Origin: Verrucomicrobiota bacterium
GTDB taxonomy: Bacteria > Verrucomicrobiota > Verrucomicrobiia > Limisphaerales > DSYF01
Direction: 5' to 3'
NCBI GenBank assembly: GCA_025457615.1
Contig: JALOTZ010000034.1
Location: forward strand, 1 to 37,894
DNA length: 37,894 bases
Shown here: one piece after another, positions 16,797 through 26,061 of the stretch
How the letters are laid out: each line of letters starts with the position of its first letter
Numbering within the stretch: position 1 is the first letter of the stretch
Position numbers and translations under genes: made by a program
Notes under the pieces: model-generated
Told to the model about the DNA's origin: nothing
The model's database searches: none
The model's input: only the letters and a program-made list of their open reading frames with translations

Positions 16797-19700
16797 ATGG
16801 CTGACTTCTTCATCCGCCGTCCCATCGTGGCGATGGTCATCGCCATCCTGACGGTGATCGTGGGGGTGATCACCCTCAAGAAACTGCCCATCGCCGAGTA
16901 TCCGCCGGTCAGCCCGACGATGATCCAGGTGACCACCACCTACCGCGGCGCGGCGGCCGAGGCGGTCATGGAATCCGTCGCCACCCCCATCGAGTCCAAG
17001 GTCAACGGCGTGGACAAGCTGCTCTACCTGCAGTCCTTCAACGCCAACGACGGCAAGCTGACCCTGAACGTGTATTTCGACGTGGGCACGGACGTGGACA
17101 TCATGCAGGTCAACACGCAGAACCGCGTCGGCCAGGCCGAGGCGCAGTTGCCCGACGCCGTCAAACGTGAAGGGGTGGTGGTCAACCGCTCCAGCCCGGA
17201 CATCCTGATGGTCATCGGGCTTTACTCGCCCCACAAGACCTACGACGCCGTGTTCCTGGGCAACTACTGCGACATCAATCTGGTGGACGCCATCAAGCGG
17301 GTGAAAGGCGTGGGCGACGTGAAGAATTTCACCGCGCAGGATTACTCGATGCGTATCTGGCTGCGCCCGGACAAGCTGGCGGTGCTGGGCATCACGCCGT
17401 CGGACATCCAGAACGCCATCCAGGAACAGAACGCCCAGTCACCCGCCGGTCGTATCGGCGCCGAGCCGGCGCCGCCCGGCCAGGAAAGCCAGCTCAACGT
17501 CCGCGCCCTGGGTCTCCTGAAGGATCCGCGGGAGTTTGAGGAGATCATCCTCCGCTCCAACCCGGACGGCTCCCAGGTGAAGATCAAGGACGTGGGCCGG
17601 GTCGAACTGGGCGCGCAGACCTACGACCTCAAGGCGCGGCTGACCAAGCACCCCAACCCTCCCTCTCCCGCCGGGGCCATCGGCATCTACCTCGCGCCGG
17701 GGGCCAACGCCATCGAAACGGCGCAAAACGTCCGGAAGATCCTCGACGAGGCCAAGGCCAAGTTCCCGCCAGACATGGACTACGATGTCACGCTCGACTC
17801 GACACTGCCCATCAAGGCCTCGATGGAGGAAATCGTGAAGACGCTTGAGGAGGCGGTGATTCTGGTGCTGCTCGTGGTCTTTATCTTCCTGCAAAGCTGG
17901 CGCGCCACGATCATCCCCATGTGCACGGTGCCGGTGTCGCTGTTGGGCGCGTTCATCATGTTCCCCGTCCTGGGCTTCAGCGTGAACGTGTTGACGATGT
18001 TCGGGCTGGTGCTGGCCATCGGCATCGTGGTGGACGACGCCATTGTCGTCGTGGAAGCCGTGCAGCACCACCTCGAGCACGGCCTGACCCCGGTCGAAGC
18101 CACGCGTCAGGCGATGAAGGAGGTTTCCGGCCCGGTGGTCGCCATCGGTTTGGTGCTGTGCGCGGTGTTCGTCCCGGTGGCGTTCATGGGCGGCGTGACC
18201 GGCCAGCTCTACAGCCAGTTCGCCCTCACCATCGCCGTGGCGGTGGTCTTCTCGGTGATCAACGCGCTCACGCTCAGCCCGGCGCTGTCCGCCCTGCTGC
18301 TCAAGAAACCCACGCCGGGCCGCGGCCCCCTCGCGGCGTTTTTCAAATGGTTCAACCGGTTCTTTGACTGGCTCAGCCACCGCTACGGCAACCTCGTCGG
18401 CGGCCTGGTCCGCAAGGCCACGCGCTCGATGCTGCTGCTGGTGGCGGTGGTGGGCGGGATCCTGCTTATCGGCAAGTTTGTGCCCGGTGGATTCATTCCC
18501 GACGAGGACAAGGGGTATCTGTTCGTGTCCGTCGAGTTGCCCGAGGGCGCGTCCCTGCAACGCTCGGACGCCCTGCTCCGGCAGGTCGAAGAGATCGTGC
18601 GCCACACGCCGGGCGTGCGTTCCGCCGTCGGCCTGGCCGGCATGAACATTCTCAACTCGCTGAACGTGCCCAACGCCGCCCTGATGTTCGTGGGGCTCGA
18701 ACCGTGGGAAGAACGCCGCGACTCCGGGATGCACGCCAGCGCCATCGCGCGTGAGTGGAACCGGAAGTTTTACGGCATCCCGGGCGCGCGCGCCTTCGCC
18801 TTCGGCCCGCCGCCGCTGCCGGGGTATGGCAACGTGTCCGGCTTCACCATGCAATTGCAGGACCGTTCCGGCGGTACGATCGACCAACTGGCCGGCTACC
18901 TCCAGGATCTCCAGAAGGCGCTCGCCCAGCGCCCGGAAATCGGCCGCATCAGCACCACCTTCAACCCGGCCACGCCCCAGGTGAAGGTCGAACTCGACCG
19001 CGAGAAGGCCCGCACGCTGGGCGTGCCGGTGGACAGCGTGTTCCAGACGCTGCAAGCCTACCTCAGCGGGATGTATGTGAACGACTTCGTCCGCTTCGGC
19101 CGGGTCTATAAGGTGTTCCTGCAAAGCGAATCGCGGTTCACCAGCCGGGCGGAGGACATTGGCAAGTTCTATGTCCGGAATAACGGTGGCCAGATGGTGC
19201 CGTTGAGCACGCTGGTGAAGGTCAGCCAGATGTCCGGCCCCAACTTCGTCAGCCGGTTCAATCTCTACAACGCCGCCGAAATCATGGGCGCGCCCGCGCC
19301 CGGCTACAGTTCCGGCCAGGCGCTCAAGGCCATCGAGGAAGTCATGAAAACCCTGCCCAGCGAGGTCGGCTACGAATGGTCCGGCCTGACGCTCCAGGAA
19401 AAGAAATCCGAGGGCCAGGCGCCGATCATCTTCGGCATGGCGGTGCTCTTCGTCTTCCTGCTGCTCGCCGCGCAATACGAGAGCTGGGGGCTGCCCTTCG
19501 CCGTGCTGCTGGCCACCCCGACGGTCATCCTGGGCACGATGATCGGCATGTTGGTGCGAAACTTTGATCTCAATGTCTATGCGCAGATCGGCCTGGTCAT
19601 GCTGATCGGGCTGGCGGCCAAGAACGCCATCCTCATCGTCGAGTTCGCCAAGATGAAACGCGAGGAGGGCGTGGAGATTCTCGAGGCCGCCGTCCAGGGC

Positions 19701-19964
19701 GCCAGGCTGCGCCTGCGGCCCATCCTCATGACCTCGTTCGCCTTCATTCTCGGTTGCGTGCCCCTCATGCTGGCCTCCGGATCGGGCGCCGCCGCGCGCA
19801 GCACCATGGGCACCGGCGTCGTGTTCGGCATGACCATCGCCACCGCCATCGGCCTGTTTATCATCCCCGTCTGCTATGTGTTCGTGCAAAAGATCGTCGA
19901 GCGCGGGGGGAATAAAAAGCCGACACCCGCCGCCGCCCCGGCAACCGAGAAAGGAGGGCATTGA
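16797..19964 (+). CDS. RND multidrug efflux pump, HAE1 family (AcrB/MexB-like)
   Basis: This 1055-residue inner-membrane pump has standard HAE1 length and architecture. The first helix is in [20 protein letters not shown], followed by the porter domain with [18 protein letters not shown]. Helix 4 carries the proton-relay pair in [17 protein letters not shown]. The second half has the [14 protein letters not shown] turn, and helix 10 has the conserved lysine in [17 protein letters not shown]. All key proton-relay residues are present, so it should be active in drug or solute efflux powered by the proton gradient. It sits 5 bases after the adaptor and before the outer-membrane factor. The 3' end meets a repeat-rich gap of about 300 bases before the channel gene. 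The substrate range cannot be predicted. Confidence 0.96.
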   Translation: MADFFIRRPIVAMVIAILTVIVGVITLKKLPIAEYPPVSPTMIQVTTTYRGAAAEAVMESVATPIESKVNGVDKLLYLQSFNANDGKLTLNVYFDVGTDVDIMQVNTQNRVGQAEAQLPDAVKREGVVVNRSSPDILMVIGLYSPHKTYDAVFLGNYCDINLVDAIKRVKGVGDVKNFTAQDYSMRIWLRPDKLAVLGITPSDIQNAIQEQNAQSPAGRIGAEPAPPGQESQLNVRALGLLKDPREFEEIILRSNPDGSQVKIKDVGRVELGAQTYDLKARLTKHPNPPSPAGAIGIYLAPGANAIETAQNVRKILDEAKAKFPPDMDYDVTLDSTLPIKASMEEIVKTLEEAVILVLLVVFIFLQSWRATIIPMCTVPVSLLGAFIMFPVLGFSVNVLTMFGLVLAIGIVVDDAIVVVEAVQHHLEHGLTPVEATRQAMKEVSGPVVAIGLVLCAVFVPVAFMGGVTGQLYSQFALTIAVAVVFSVINALTLSPALSALLLKKPTPGRGPLAAFFKWFNRFFDWLSHRYGNLVGGLVRKATRSMLLLVAVVGGILLIGKFVPGGFIPDEDKGYLFVSVELPEGASLQRSDALLRQVEEIVRHTPGVRSAVGLAGMNILNSLNVPNAALMFVGLEPWEERRDSGMHASAIAREWNRKFYGIPGARAFAFGPPPLPGYGNVSGFTMQLQDRSGGTIDQLAGYLQDLQKALAQRPEIGRISTTFNPATPQVKVELDREKARTLGVPVDSVFQTLQAYLSGMYVNDFVRFGRVYKVFLQSESRFTSRAEDIGKFYVRNNGGQMVPLSTLVKVSQMSGPNFVSRFNLYNAAEIMGAPAPGYSSGQALKAIEEVMKTLPSEVGYEWSGLTLQEKKSEGQAPIIFGMAVLFVFLLLAAQYESWGLPFAVLLATPTVILGTMIGMLVRNFDLNVYAQIGLVMLIGLAAKNAILIVEFAKMKREEGVEILEAAVQGARLRLRPILMTSFAFILGCVPLMLASGSGAAARSTMGTGVVFGMTIATAIGLFIIPVCYVFVQKIVERGGNKKPTPAAAPATEKGGH

Positions 19965-19965
19965 T

Positions 19966-19997
19966 GAAGGCAGAAGGCAGAGTGCAGAAGGCAGAAG
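19966..19997. repeat. GAAGGCAGA short tandem repeat
   Basis: Immediately after the RND pump stop is a run of near-identical purine-rich words (GAAGGCAGAAGGCAGAGTGC then AGAAGGCAGAAG). It is strand-biased and low in complexity. Together with the hairpin element at 20073 it separates the pump gene from the outer-membrane factor. In a compact operon such a gap would not be expected, so it looks acquired. Confidence 0.65.
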
Positions 19998-20072
19998 TGA
20001 GGCTGAACGTTGAAAGCCGCGTCCGGGAGCAGACTTGGCCTCGAAATTGGGGCTCACCGATGACGCGACAGC

Positions 20073-20207
20073 GTTTTGGAGTGCGGCCGAGAGCGAAGCG
20101 ATCTGCCGCTTACAACTCGCCGCTCACAGATCTCATCCGCCTCTGCACCCTTTCACGACGGCCCAAAGCGGTAATTCCGCTACCGCGTCGTGACCGCACT
20201 CCAAAAC
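20073..20207. repeat. 135-bp element with perfect 14-bp terminal inverted repeats
   Basis: The left end at 20073-20086 (GTTTTGGAGTGCGG) and the right end at 20194-20207 (CCGCACTCCAAAAC) are perfect reverse complements. An internal palindrome AGCGGTAATTCCGCT lies near 20166. The size and termini fit a MITE-like or REP-like element. It lies between the pump gene and the outer-membrane factor gene and removes any normal ribosome-binding context for the latter. No coding function is suggested. Confidence 0.75.
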
Positions 20208-20260
20208 CTGGCGGGGCTGTGGGCGGTTTAGGGGAAGCCTCGCGATCATGGACTCGCTTG

Positions 20261-21760
20261 GTGCGGTCCCTTCGGACTTCCCGCGCGGCGCCGATTGCAT
20301 TCATTCCGTGCCTGATCCTCATCGCCACGCTGGCCGGCTGCGCGGTCGGCCCGAACTACCAGCGCCCGGCGCTGGACACCCCGGCTGCCTTCCGCGCGGC
20401 GGCGACCTCGACCGACGACCTTTCGGCCACCCACTCCCTCGCCAACCTCGACTGGTGGCAGGTCATGAACGATCCGCAACTACGGGCCTATGTTGCCGAG
20501 GCGCTGACCAACAGTTGGGACATCAAGATTGCCGCCGCCCGGGTATTGCAGGCGGAAGCGGCGGCGCGGGTCACCCGCTCCGAGTTCTTCCCCACCGTGG
20601 GCGCCGGGGCCGACTGGTCCACCACGCGCACCTCGGAGAACGGCCCGATGGGCACTCCCCCCGATCCGCAGCAGGAGTATGGGGATGTCTTTGGCTACAT
20701 GGCGGCTTACGAAGTGGACCTCTGGGGCCGGATCCGCCGGGCCAACGAGGCCGCCCGCGCCCAATGGCTCGCCACGGAAGCCGCACAACAGACCGTCCGG
20801 CAGACCCTGGTCGCCGAGGTCGCCACCTCCTATCTCAGCCTCCTGGAGCTGGACTACGAACTGGAAATCGCCCAGCGCACCTACAGCATACGAACCAACT
20901 CCCTCGCCCTGACCAAAGCTCGCCAGGAAGGCGGGGTGGCATCGATGCAGGACGTGCACCAGGCGCAAATCCTGGTTTCCACCGCCGAGTCGTCCATCGC
21001 GGACACGCATCGCCGCATTGAACAACAGGAGAATGCCCTGAACATCCTCCTCGGGCGCAACCCAGGCTCTCCTCAGCGCGGCGGAGGGTTCTTGAGCCAG
21101 AACCTCGACGTGACCGTGCCACCCGGACTGCCGTCCGACCTGATTGATCGCCGGCCGGACATCCGCGCGGCGGAACAACAACTCGTCGCTTTCAATGCGG
21201 ACATTGGCCAGGCCAAGGCGGCCTTTTTTCCGAAGGTGACGCTCACCGGCTTTTACGGGGTGCAGTCGGTGGCGCTTTCCGACCTGTTCACCAGCGGCTC
21301 GCAAACCTGGCAGTTCGGACCGGCGGTTTCGATGCCGCTCTTCACCGGCGGCGCCTTGCGCGGGAACTTGAAACTGGCGCAGGCCCGCTTCGAGGAGGCG
21401 GTGGCCCAATACCAGAAGACCGTGCAGAACTCCTTCCGCGAGGTCTCGGACAGCCTCATCGCCTACCAGCGCACCCGGGAGTTTCGCGCGCGCCAGGAGG
21501 AACGCACCCAGGCCAATCGCAGCGCGGCTGACCTGGCCACCATCCGGTATGAAGGGGGCGTCACCAGCTATCTCGAGGTGCTGTATAACGAGCAGGAACT
21601 GTTCACGGCCGAGTTGAACCTGGCCCAGGCCCGGTTGAGCGAGCTGCTCAGTGTCGTCTCCCTCTACCGCGCGCTCGGGGGCGGCTGGCAGCCGCCACCC
21701 GCCCTTGACGCCGCAAAGAATCAGGACGACATGGCATCAGTCAGCACCCATCGAGACTAA
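20261..21760 (+). CDS. Outer-membrane efflux lipoprotein, NodT/OprM family
   Basis: The body is a clear TolC-family channel of the lipoprotein subgroup: signal and lipobox IATLAGC, then AVGPNYQRPALDTP, a DLWGRIRRANEAARAQ motif, and the repeated long-helix segments ending SYLEVLYNEQELFTAELNLAQARL. The frame is open back to 19961 but contains repeats. In frame, GTG 20261 (or TTG 20258) best places the lipobox, at Cys27, giving 499 residues. An ATG at 20248 with a good upstream GGGGAAG is in a different frame. A single-base shift or a rare start is therefore implied. The protein forms the outer-membrane exit duct of the RND system. A PPK2 gene begins 3 bases after its stop. Confidence 0.88.
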   Translation: MRSLRTSRAAPIAFIPCLILIATLAGCAVGPNYQRPALDTPAAFRAAATSTDDLSATHSLANLDWWQVMNDPQLRAYVAEALTNSWDIKIAAARVLQAEAAARVTRSEFFPTVGAGADWSTTRTSENGPMGTPPDPQQEYGDVFGYMAAYEVDLWGRIRRANEAARAQWLATEAAQQTVRQTLVAEVATSYLSLLELDYELEIAQRTYSIRTNSLALTKARQEGGVASMQDVHQAQILVSTAESSIADTHRRIEQQENALNILLGRNPGSPQRGGGFLSQNLDVTVPPGLPSDLIDRRPDIRAAEQQLVAFNADIGQAKAAFFPKVTLTGFYGVQSVALSDLFTSGSQTWQFGPAVSMPLFTGGALRGNLKLAQARFEEAVAQYQKTVQNSFREVSDSLIAYQRTREFRARQEERTQANRSAADLATIRYEGGVTSYLEVLYNEQELFTAELNLAQARLSELLSVVSLYRALGGGWQPPPALDAAKNQDDMASVSTHRD

Positions 21761-21763
21761 GTT

Positions 21764-22573
21764 ATGAGCAAGAAAACCAAGATCAACGGGGCGGAGAAGC
21801 TCACCACCAAGAAGTACACCAAGGAACTGCGCAAACTCCAAGCCGAGCTCTGCAAGCTCCAGGAATGGGTCAGGCACAAGGGCCTGCGTGTCATCATCGT
21901 CTTCGAGGGCCGCGACGCCGCCGGCAAGGGCGGCACCATCAAGGCCCTCACCGAACGTGTCAGCCCGCGGGTGTTCCGCGTGGTGGCCCTGCCCGCGCCC
22001 TCCGACCGCGAGAAGTCCCAGATGTACATGCAACGCTACATCCCCTATTTCCCGGCCGCGGGCGAAATCGTGATCTTCGACCGCAGTTGGTACAACCGGC
22101 TTGGAGTCGAGCGGGTGATGGGCTTCTGCACCACGGAACAGTACGAGGGGTTCCTCAAGGTCTGCCCCGAGTTGGAGCGCTACATCGTGGACGGCGGCAT
22201 CCAACTCATCAAAATCTGGCTCGAGGTCAGCGACAAGGAGCAAAAACGCCGGTTCGAGGCGCGTCTCGAGGATCCCCTGCGCCAGTGGAAGCTCAGCCCG
22301 ATGGACCTGCCGTCGCGCAGCAAATGGTTCGAATACTCGAAGGCGCGCGATGCGATGCTGAAAGCCACCGACACCAAGCGGGCTCCCTGGCACATCCTGC
22401 GTTCGGACGACAAGAAGCGCGCGCGGCTCAACTGCATCCGCCACATTCTGAGCCTCATCCCCTCCAAGGAAGTGCCGCGGGAGAAGGTCAAGCTGCCCAA
22501 ACGCTCGATGAAGGGGGCCTACGATGACGAAGCCAGCTTGAAAGGGCGAAAGTTTGTCCCCGCGAAATACTGA
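21764..22573 (+). CDS. ppk2: Polyphosphate kinase 2 (PPK2), class I type
   Basis: The 269-residue protein shows the PPK2 P-loop FEGRDAAGKGGTIKAL, the lid/substrate segment SDREKSQMYMQRYIPYFPAAGE, and the Walker B-like motif IFDRSWYNRLGVERVMGF. It also has WLEVSDKEQKRRFEAR and DPLRQWKLSPMDL, typical of single-domain enzymes that use polyphosphate to phosphorylate nucleoside diphosphates (mostly GDP or ADP). It begins 3 bases after the outer-membrane factor stop, so it is translated with the efflux operon. Whether it supplies nucleotides locally or consumes polyphosphate under stress is unknown. Length and motifs are complete, and the first 40 residues are Lys/Leu rich, as is usual in the family. 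Confidence 0.95.
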   Translation: MSKKTKINGAEKLTTKKYTKELRKLQAELCKLQEWVRHKGLRVIIVFEGRDAAGKGGTIKALTERVSPRVFRVVALPAPSDREKSQMYMQRYIPYFPAAGEIVIFDRSWYNRLGVERVMGFCTTEQYEGFLKVCPELERYIVDGGIQLIKIWLEVSDKEQKRRFEARLEDPLRQWKLSPMDLPSRSKWFEYSKARDAMLKATDTKRAPWHILRSDDKKRARLNCIRHILSLIPSKEVPREKVKLPKRSMKGAYDDEASLKGRKFVPAKY

Positions 22574-22624
22574 GGCCGATTCCATGCAAGCCGGACCTGG
22601 ACTCCGGAACCTTTGCCGTCACGC

Positions 22625-22647
22625 CGGCCCCGGGAGGACCGGGGCCG
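22625..22647. promoter_or_regulatory. Strong hairpin in the leader of the DUF2959-like gene
   Basis: A perfect 9-base stem (CGGCCCCGG / CCGGGGCCG) closes a 5-base GAGGA loop in the 117-base gap between PPK2 and the next gene. A run of eight A follows about 22 bases later, so on the plus strand it lacks the T-tract of an intrinsic terminator. It could stabilise or attenuate the mRNA. Function is not established. Confidence 0.45.
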
Positions 22648-22690
22648 CGGGGCGGAGACTGAGACGACACAAAAAAAACCACTGACGACC

Positions 22691-23308
22691 ATGAAAAAAC
22701 TAACGCTGTTCACCATCGGCCTTGCGACCCTGCTGGCTTCCGCCACGCAGGCCAGCCAGGAACAACTCGCCAGCAGCATCAAGGACGCCCACGTCGAGAC
22801 GAGCCGGACCTCCGACCAGCTTCACGCCACGGTCGGCGCCATCAATGCCCTGACCCAACAAAGGAAGGGGGATCTGCAGCCGACCTACAATGCCTACTGC
22901 GAGCAGGTCTCCAAAACCGAGGCCGCGGCGGCCGTGACAGCGGCGCGGGTGCGTTGGATGGACGGCGACGGCCTGGCCTACTTCGTGGACTGGCAGAACA
23001 CCATCAGCCGCATCGCCAACGAATCGCTGCGGAAGAAGGCGCAGAAGCGCCTGGAAGACGTCCGCGCGAGCTTCGACAAAGTCAAGGCGAAGCTCCAGAA
23101 CGCCAGTGCGCAATTCAAGCCGTTCCTCTCGGACCTGGGCGATATCCAGAAGGCCCTGGCTGCGGACGTGACCCCGGGAGGCGTCAAGGCCATCAAGAAC
23201 GTGGTCAGCAGCGCCAACCGTAATTACGAGGAAGTGAACAAGACCATCAACGCCGCCCTCCTGGAAATGGACAAGATGGAAAAGGCGCTGACCTCGGAAG
23301 CCAAATAA
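22691..23308 (+). CDS. Exported helical protein, DUF2959-like
   Basis: The 205-residue product starts with a signal peptide (KKLTLFTIGLATLLASATQA) and is otherwise almost wholly alpha-helical and coiled-coil in character, with few aromatic residues. The pattern EESLRKKAQKRLEDVRASFDKVKAKLQNA (seen around residues 110-140, not exact), a SAQFKPFLSDLGDIQKAL segment and a C-terminal NRNYEEVNKTINAAL helix resemble the DUF2959 family of periplasmic proteins of unknown role. A strong hairpin lies in its leader, and it follows PPK2 by 117 bases. It is the first in a long series of exported proteins on this strand. The family assignment is by eye. Confidence 0.72.
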   Translation: MKKLTLFTIGLATLLASATQASQEQLASSIKDAHVETSRTSDQLHATVGAINALTQQRKGDLQPTYNAYCEQVSKTEAAAAVTAARVRWMDGDGLAYFVDWQNTISRIANESLRKKAQKRLEDVRASFDKVKAKLQNASAQFKPFLSDLGDIQKALAADVTPGGVKAIKNVVSSANRNYEEVNKTINAALLEMDKMEKALTSEAK

Positions 23309-23426
23309 CGTCGCACCGGCACCTGCCGCGCACGACTGAACAAGAGAACCCAAGATTTGGGCTGGAGCCGCATGGGCCAACCCAGGGAAACCAAGCCTGC
23401 ATACAGCAAAGCACAAAGGACAACTC

Positions 23427-24038
23427 ATGAAACTGCCTATCCATCACCTCATCCTCGCCGGCCTCGTGCTGGCCGCCATCACCCCGTTCTACCGGGCTGT
23501 TGCCGAAGAAGCGGCCACCCCGGCCAAACCCATGAGCGTGGAGAAATCCATCCTCGTCAGCATCACCGCCACCGTCGAGGCCATCGACCACAAGACGCGC
23601 GAGGTCACCTTGAAAGGCCCGCTGGGCAACACCGTGACCTTCACCGTGGACAAACGGGTGAAGCGCCTGAAGGAAGTCAAGGTCGGCGACACCGTCGAGG
23701 CCGATTACTACGTCTCCGTCGCCGCCGAGCTGCGCAAGCCCACGCCCGAGGAGGAGAAAAATCCCCTCGTCGTGCTGGAAGCCGCCGGCAGGGCTCCGAA
23801 GGGAACCTCTCCGGCCGGAGGCGGCCTGCGCCAGTTCAAGGTGGTCACCACCGTCGAGGGTCTGGATCGCACGACCGAGACCATCACCGTCAAGGGGCCG
23901 GGCGGCAATTCCCTGACCGCCCGTGTGGAAGATCCGTCCCGCCTGACACAAATCCATATCGGCGACACCATCGTGGTCACCTACACCGAGGCGCTGGCGG
24001 TTTCGCTGGAAAAGGCGGAACCCCAGGAGGACAAGTAG
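23427..24038 (+). CDS. Exported protein with two tandem beta repeats, function unknown
   Basis: The ATG at 23427 has a good ribosome binding site (AAGGAC). The 203-residue product has a signal peptide (LPIHHLILAGLVLAAITPF...) and two related units of about 60 residues. Unit one runs ITATVEAIDHKTREVTLKGP to VKVGDTVEADYY, and unit two runs VTTVEGLDRTTETITVKGPG to IHIGDTIVVTYTEAL. Each looks like a small beta-barrel domain of OB or DUF5666 type: a strand, a GPxGN turn and a GDT strand. The units are joined by a Pro/Glu-rich linker (RKPTPEEEKNP). It is probably periplasmic. The internal duplication is clear by eye, but no biochemical role follows from it. Confidence 0.75.
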   Translation: MKLPIHHLILAGLVLAAITPFYRAVAEEAATPAKPMSVEKSILVSITATVEAIDHKTREVTLKGPLGNTVTFTVDKRVKRLKEVKVGDTVEADYYVSVAAELRKPTPEEEKNPLVVLEAAGRAPKGTSPAGGGLRQFKVVTTVEGLDRTTETITVKGPGGNSLTARVEDPSRLTQIHIGDTIVVTYTEALAVSLEKAEPQEDK

Positions 24039-24069
24039 GATCCAGCCCCAAACTCGCTCCTTCCGCGTC

Positions 24070-24975
24070 ATGAAGACTCGTCTTACGCCAACCCGGGCGC
24101 CGGGCTGGGGCGCGGCCCTGGCCCTCGGGCTGTGCGCCGCCACCAGCCTGATCGGCGGATCCCCGGACCTGCGGGTGCCGCCGCTGTGCACCACCGGCAG
24201 CACGCGGTTGCCCGGCAAATTCGTCTGGGCCGACCTGGTCACCGACGACGTGTCCTCCGTCCGGAAGTTCTACGGGCAATTGTTCGGCTGGTCCTACGTG
24301 AACGCGGGCGACTACACGATCGCGAAAAACCAGGACCGGCCGCTGTGCGGCATGTTCCAGCGCCAGCGGCCGGCCGGCGGCAGCGCCCGCCCCCGGTGGA
24401 TCGGTTACCTCTCCGTGCCCAATGTGCGCAAGGCGCAGCGCGCTGTCACCCAGGCCGGGGGCCGGATCCTTGCCGAGGCGTGGGAGGTCCCCGACCGCGG
24501 CGAACAAGCCGTGCTCGCGGATCCCGAGGGCGCGGTGTTCGGCATCCTCCACTCCAGTTCCGGTGATCCTCAGGATTTCCTGCCGGATCCCGGCGACTGG
24601 ATCTGGGTGCAGTTGCTCAGTCGGGATGCCCGCCAGGCGGGCGCCTTCTACCAATCCGTCGCCGGATACGAAATTGTCGAGAACCTCGATTCTGTGCGGC
24701 CCGACGATTTCGTGCTGACCAGCGATGGATACGCGCGGGCGGCGGTCCTGACCCTGCCGGACGACAAGCGCGAGGTGCAGCCGAACTGGCTGCCGTTCGT
24801 GCGCGTGACCAGCGTGAGCGACTCGCTGGCGAAGGTGAAGGACCTGGGAGGCCGGGTGTTGATCAGCCCCCACCCGAAGCTGCTCGGGGGACGGCTGGCG
24901 GTGATCGCCGATCCCACCGGCGCCGCCATCGGCATCCTCGAATGGAGCCAGGAAGAAACGAAAGGAGAGCGCTGA
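24070..24975 (+). CDS. Exported VOC (glyoxalase/dioxygenase fold) protein with two domains
   Basis: The 301-residue protein has an N-terminal signal-like segment (GWGAALALGLCAATSLIGG) and two VOC modules. The first begins FVWADLVTDDVSSVRKFYGQLFGW and closes at DPEGAVFGILHS. The second begins DWIWVQLLSRDARQAGAFYQ and closes at DPTGAAIGILEW. VOC proteins bind small molecules or metals and include glyoxalases, dioxygenases and antibiotic-binding proteins. The usual metal His/Glu ligands are not clearly complete here, so a binding rather than catalytic role is possible. It is preceded by the two-repeat protein and its stop lies one base before the next start, so it is probably co-translated with the small lipoprotein. 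Confidence 0.82.
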   Translation: MKTRLTPTRAPGWGAALALGLCAATSLIGGSPDLRVPPLCTTGSTRLPGKFVWADLVTDDVSSVRKFYGQLFGWSYVNAGDYTIAKNQDRPLCGMFQRQRPAGGSARPRWIGYLSVPNVRKAQRAVTQAGGRILAEAWEVPDRGEQAVLADPEGAVFGILHSSSGDPQDFLPDPGDWIWVQLLSRDARQAGAFYQSVAGYEIVENLDSVRPDDFVLTSDGYARAAVLTLPDDKREVQPNWLPFVRVTSVSDSLAKVKDLGGRVLISPHPKLLGGRLAVIADPTGAAIGILEWSQEETKGER

Positions 24976-24976
24976 C

Positions 24977-25279
24977 ATGAAAGCCCTCGCGACTGGGTTC
25001 GTGCTCGGCACGGCGCTCCTCCTGGGACTGCTGGCCTTCTCCGGCTGCGAAAGCACCGGCGGCGGCACGGTCAGCGCCGGTGCATCCTATGGCGTCGGCG
25101 TTTATGACCCCTGGTATTACGGCGGTTACTACGACGACAACCCGGACATCATCGTCACGCCGCCGCCCGCCCGCCCCGAGCCGCCGCCGCGACCGACGCA
25201 CCCCATCGCCCGTCCGACGCCCACGCCGCGGCCCATGCCGTCCATCCCCTCGGCGCCGCGCGCCTCCCCCCGGCGATGA
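24977..25279 (+). CDS. Small proline-rich lipoprotein
   Basis: This 100-residue protein has a good ribosome binding site (GGAGAG) overlapping the end of the VOC gene. A signal peptide ends in the lipobox LLAFSGC (Cys24). The mature part is Gly/Ser rich, then YGVGVYDPWYYGGYYDD, then a long Pro/Arg tail (PPPARPEPPPRP repeated in pattern). Such Tyr/Gly plus Pro/Arg lipoproteins are widespread in envelope clusters and have no assigned function. The Pro/Arg tail could reach through or bind the cell wall, but that is inference. Confidence 0.75.
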   Translation: MKALATGFVLGTALLLGLLAFSGCESTGGGTVSAGASYGVGVYDPWYYGGYYDDNPDIIVTPPPARPEPPPRPTHPIARPTPTPRPMPSIPSAPRASPRR

Positions 25280-25280
25280 G

Positions 25281-25331
25281 CCTACCAGGTCCATGGTCCC
25301 AACGCGCGATGTCACATCGCGGAGGCTTCTC
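25281..25331. repeat. Dispersed repeat carrying the ribosome binding site of the next gene
   Basis: The block CCTACCAGGTCCATGGTCCC followed by AACGCGCGATGTCAC recurs at 27263-27308 and in part at 27362-27384. In this copy the following GGAGG (25321-25325) lies 6 bases before the ATG at 25332, so the repeat seems to provide the initiation signal. In the 27-kb copy the equivalent segment reads GGGGGCTCCCCGTG, with no gene behind it. Confidence 0.65.
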
Positions 25332-25997
25332 ATGAGCACGCAAGAGCAAACACAAGACGAGACCAAACCCGCGCGCCGTGCGACCAGGCATGGCTGGTTC
25401 GAGCCCGTGGCCTTGGTGCTGCTCTCGCTGGCCACGGTCGGGACGGCGTGGTGCTCTTATCAGGCCGCCGTGTGGGGCGGTGTGTCGCAACGGACGATGA
25501 ACCGGTCCGCCATGGCTGGCCGCAACGCCGTCGCGCTTGAACTGCAGTCCTACCAGATGAAACTGGCCGACGTCCTGTTGTTCACGGAATACATCAACGC
25601 CCGCGCCGCGTCCAACGCGCCACTGGCCCAGTTCTACGCCGATCGCTTTCGCGACGAAGCCAAGACGGCCTTCAACGCGTGGCTGGCCACCCGGCCCTTT
25701 GAAGATCCCAACGCCACGGCGCACCCGTTTGGGACCAACCTCTACCAACCGCGCCTCCTGGTGGAGGCGGAGGCGGCGGAAGCCGAGAGCCTGCGGCTCT
25801 GGGAACAGGCCGGGGACGCCGGACGCAACTCCCGGGGATACGTGCTCGTGACCGTGCTGCTGGCCTCCGCCCTGTTTTGCGGGGGGACCGCATCAAAGTT
25901 CGATCAGCTCTGGATCCGCCGGAGCGTCGTGGCCCTGGGGTTGTTCGCGTTCCTCTTCGCCGCCGCCCGGCTGGTGTTGCTGCCCGTCCAGCTTTGA
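25332..25997 (+). CDS. Membrane protein with N-terminal and C-terminal helices, function unknown
   Basis: ATG 25332 is chosen from the GGAGG spacing. The frame is open upstream to 25080 but overlaps the small lipoprotein there. The 221-residue product has a charged N-terminus (MSTQEQTQDETKPARRATRH), one helix (FEPVALVLLSLATVGTAWCSY) and a helical extracytoplasmic segment of about 110 residues. That segment contains NRSAMAGRNAVALELQSYQ and FRDEAKTAFNAWLATRPFEDP. Two C-terminal helices follow around LVTVLLASALFCGG and VALGLFAFLFAAARLVLL. The layout, a periplasmic helical domain held by helices on both sides, resembles sensory or scaffolding membrane proteins, but no family is recognised. It lies within the exported-protein cluster and probably acts at the inner membrane. 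Confidence 0.75.
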   Translation: MSTQEQTQDETKPARRATRHGWFEPVALVLLSLATVGTAWCSYQAAVWGGVSQRTMNRSAMAGRNAVALELQSYQMKLADVLLFTEYINARAASNAPLAQFYADRFRDEAKTAFNAWLATRPFEDPNATAHPFGTNLYQPRLLVEAEAAEAESLRLWEQAGDAGRNSRGYVLVTVLLASALFCGGTASKFDQLWIRRSVVALGLFAFLFAAARLVLLPVQL

Positions 25998-26061
25998 GCC
26001 GGAACCGGGCGGAAAGCCGCTAGCGCAAACACGCGAAGCTGCAAAAGCAGAAGGACAAGAT

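Noticed and set aside
17439..20057. An 872-codon open frame on the minus strand
   Set aside because: It is antisense to the RND pump, whose proton-relay and other motifs are complete. The composition (many His, Asp, Gln) is that of a shadow frame.
22625..22647. Intrinsic terminator after PPK2
   Set aside because: The stem is strong but is followed on the plus strand by A residues, not a T-tract, so it is kept only as an unexplained hairpin.
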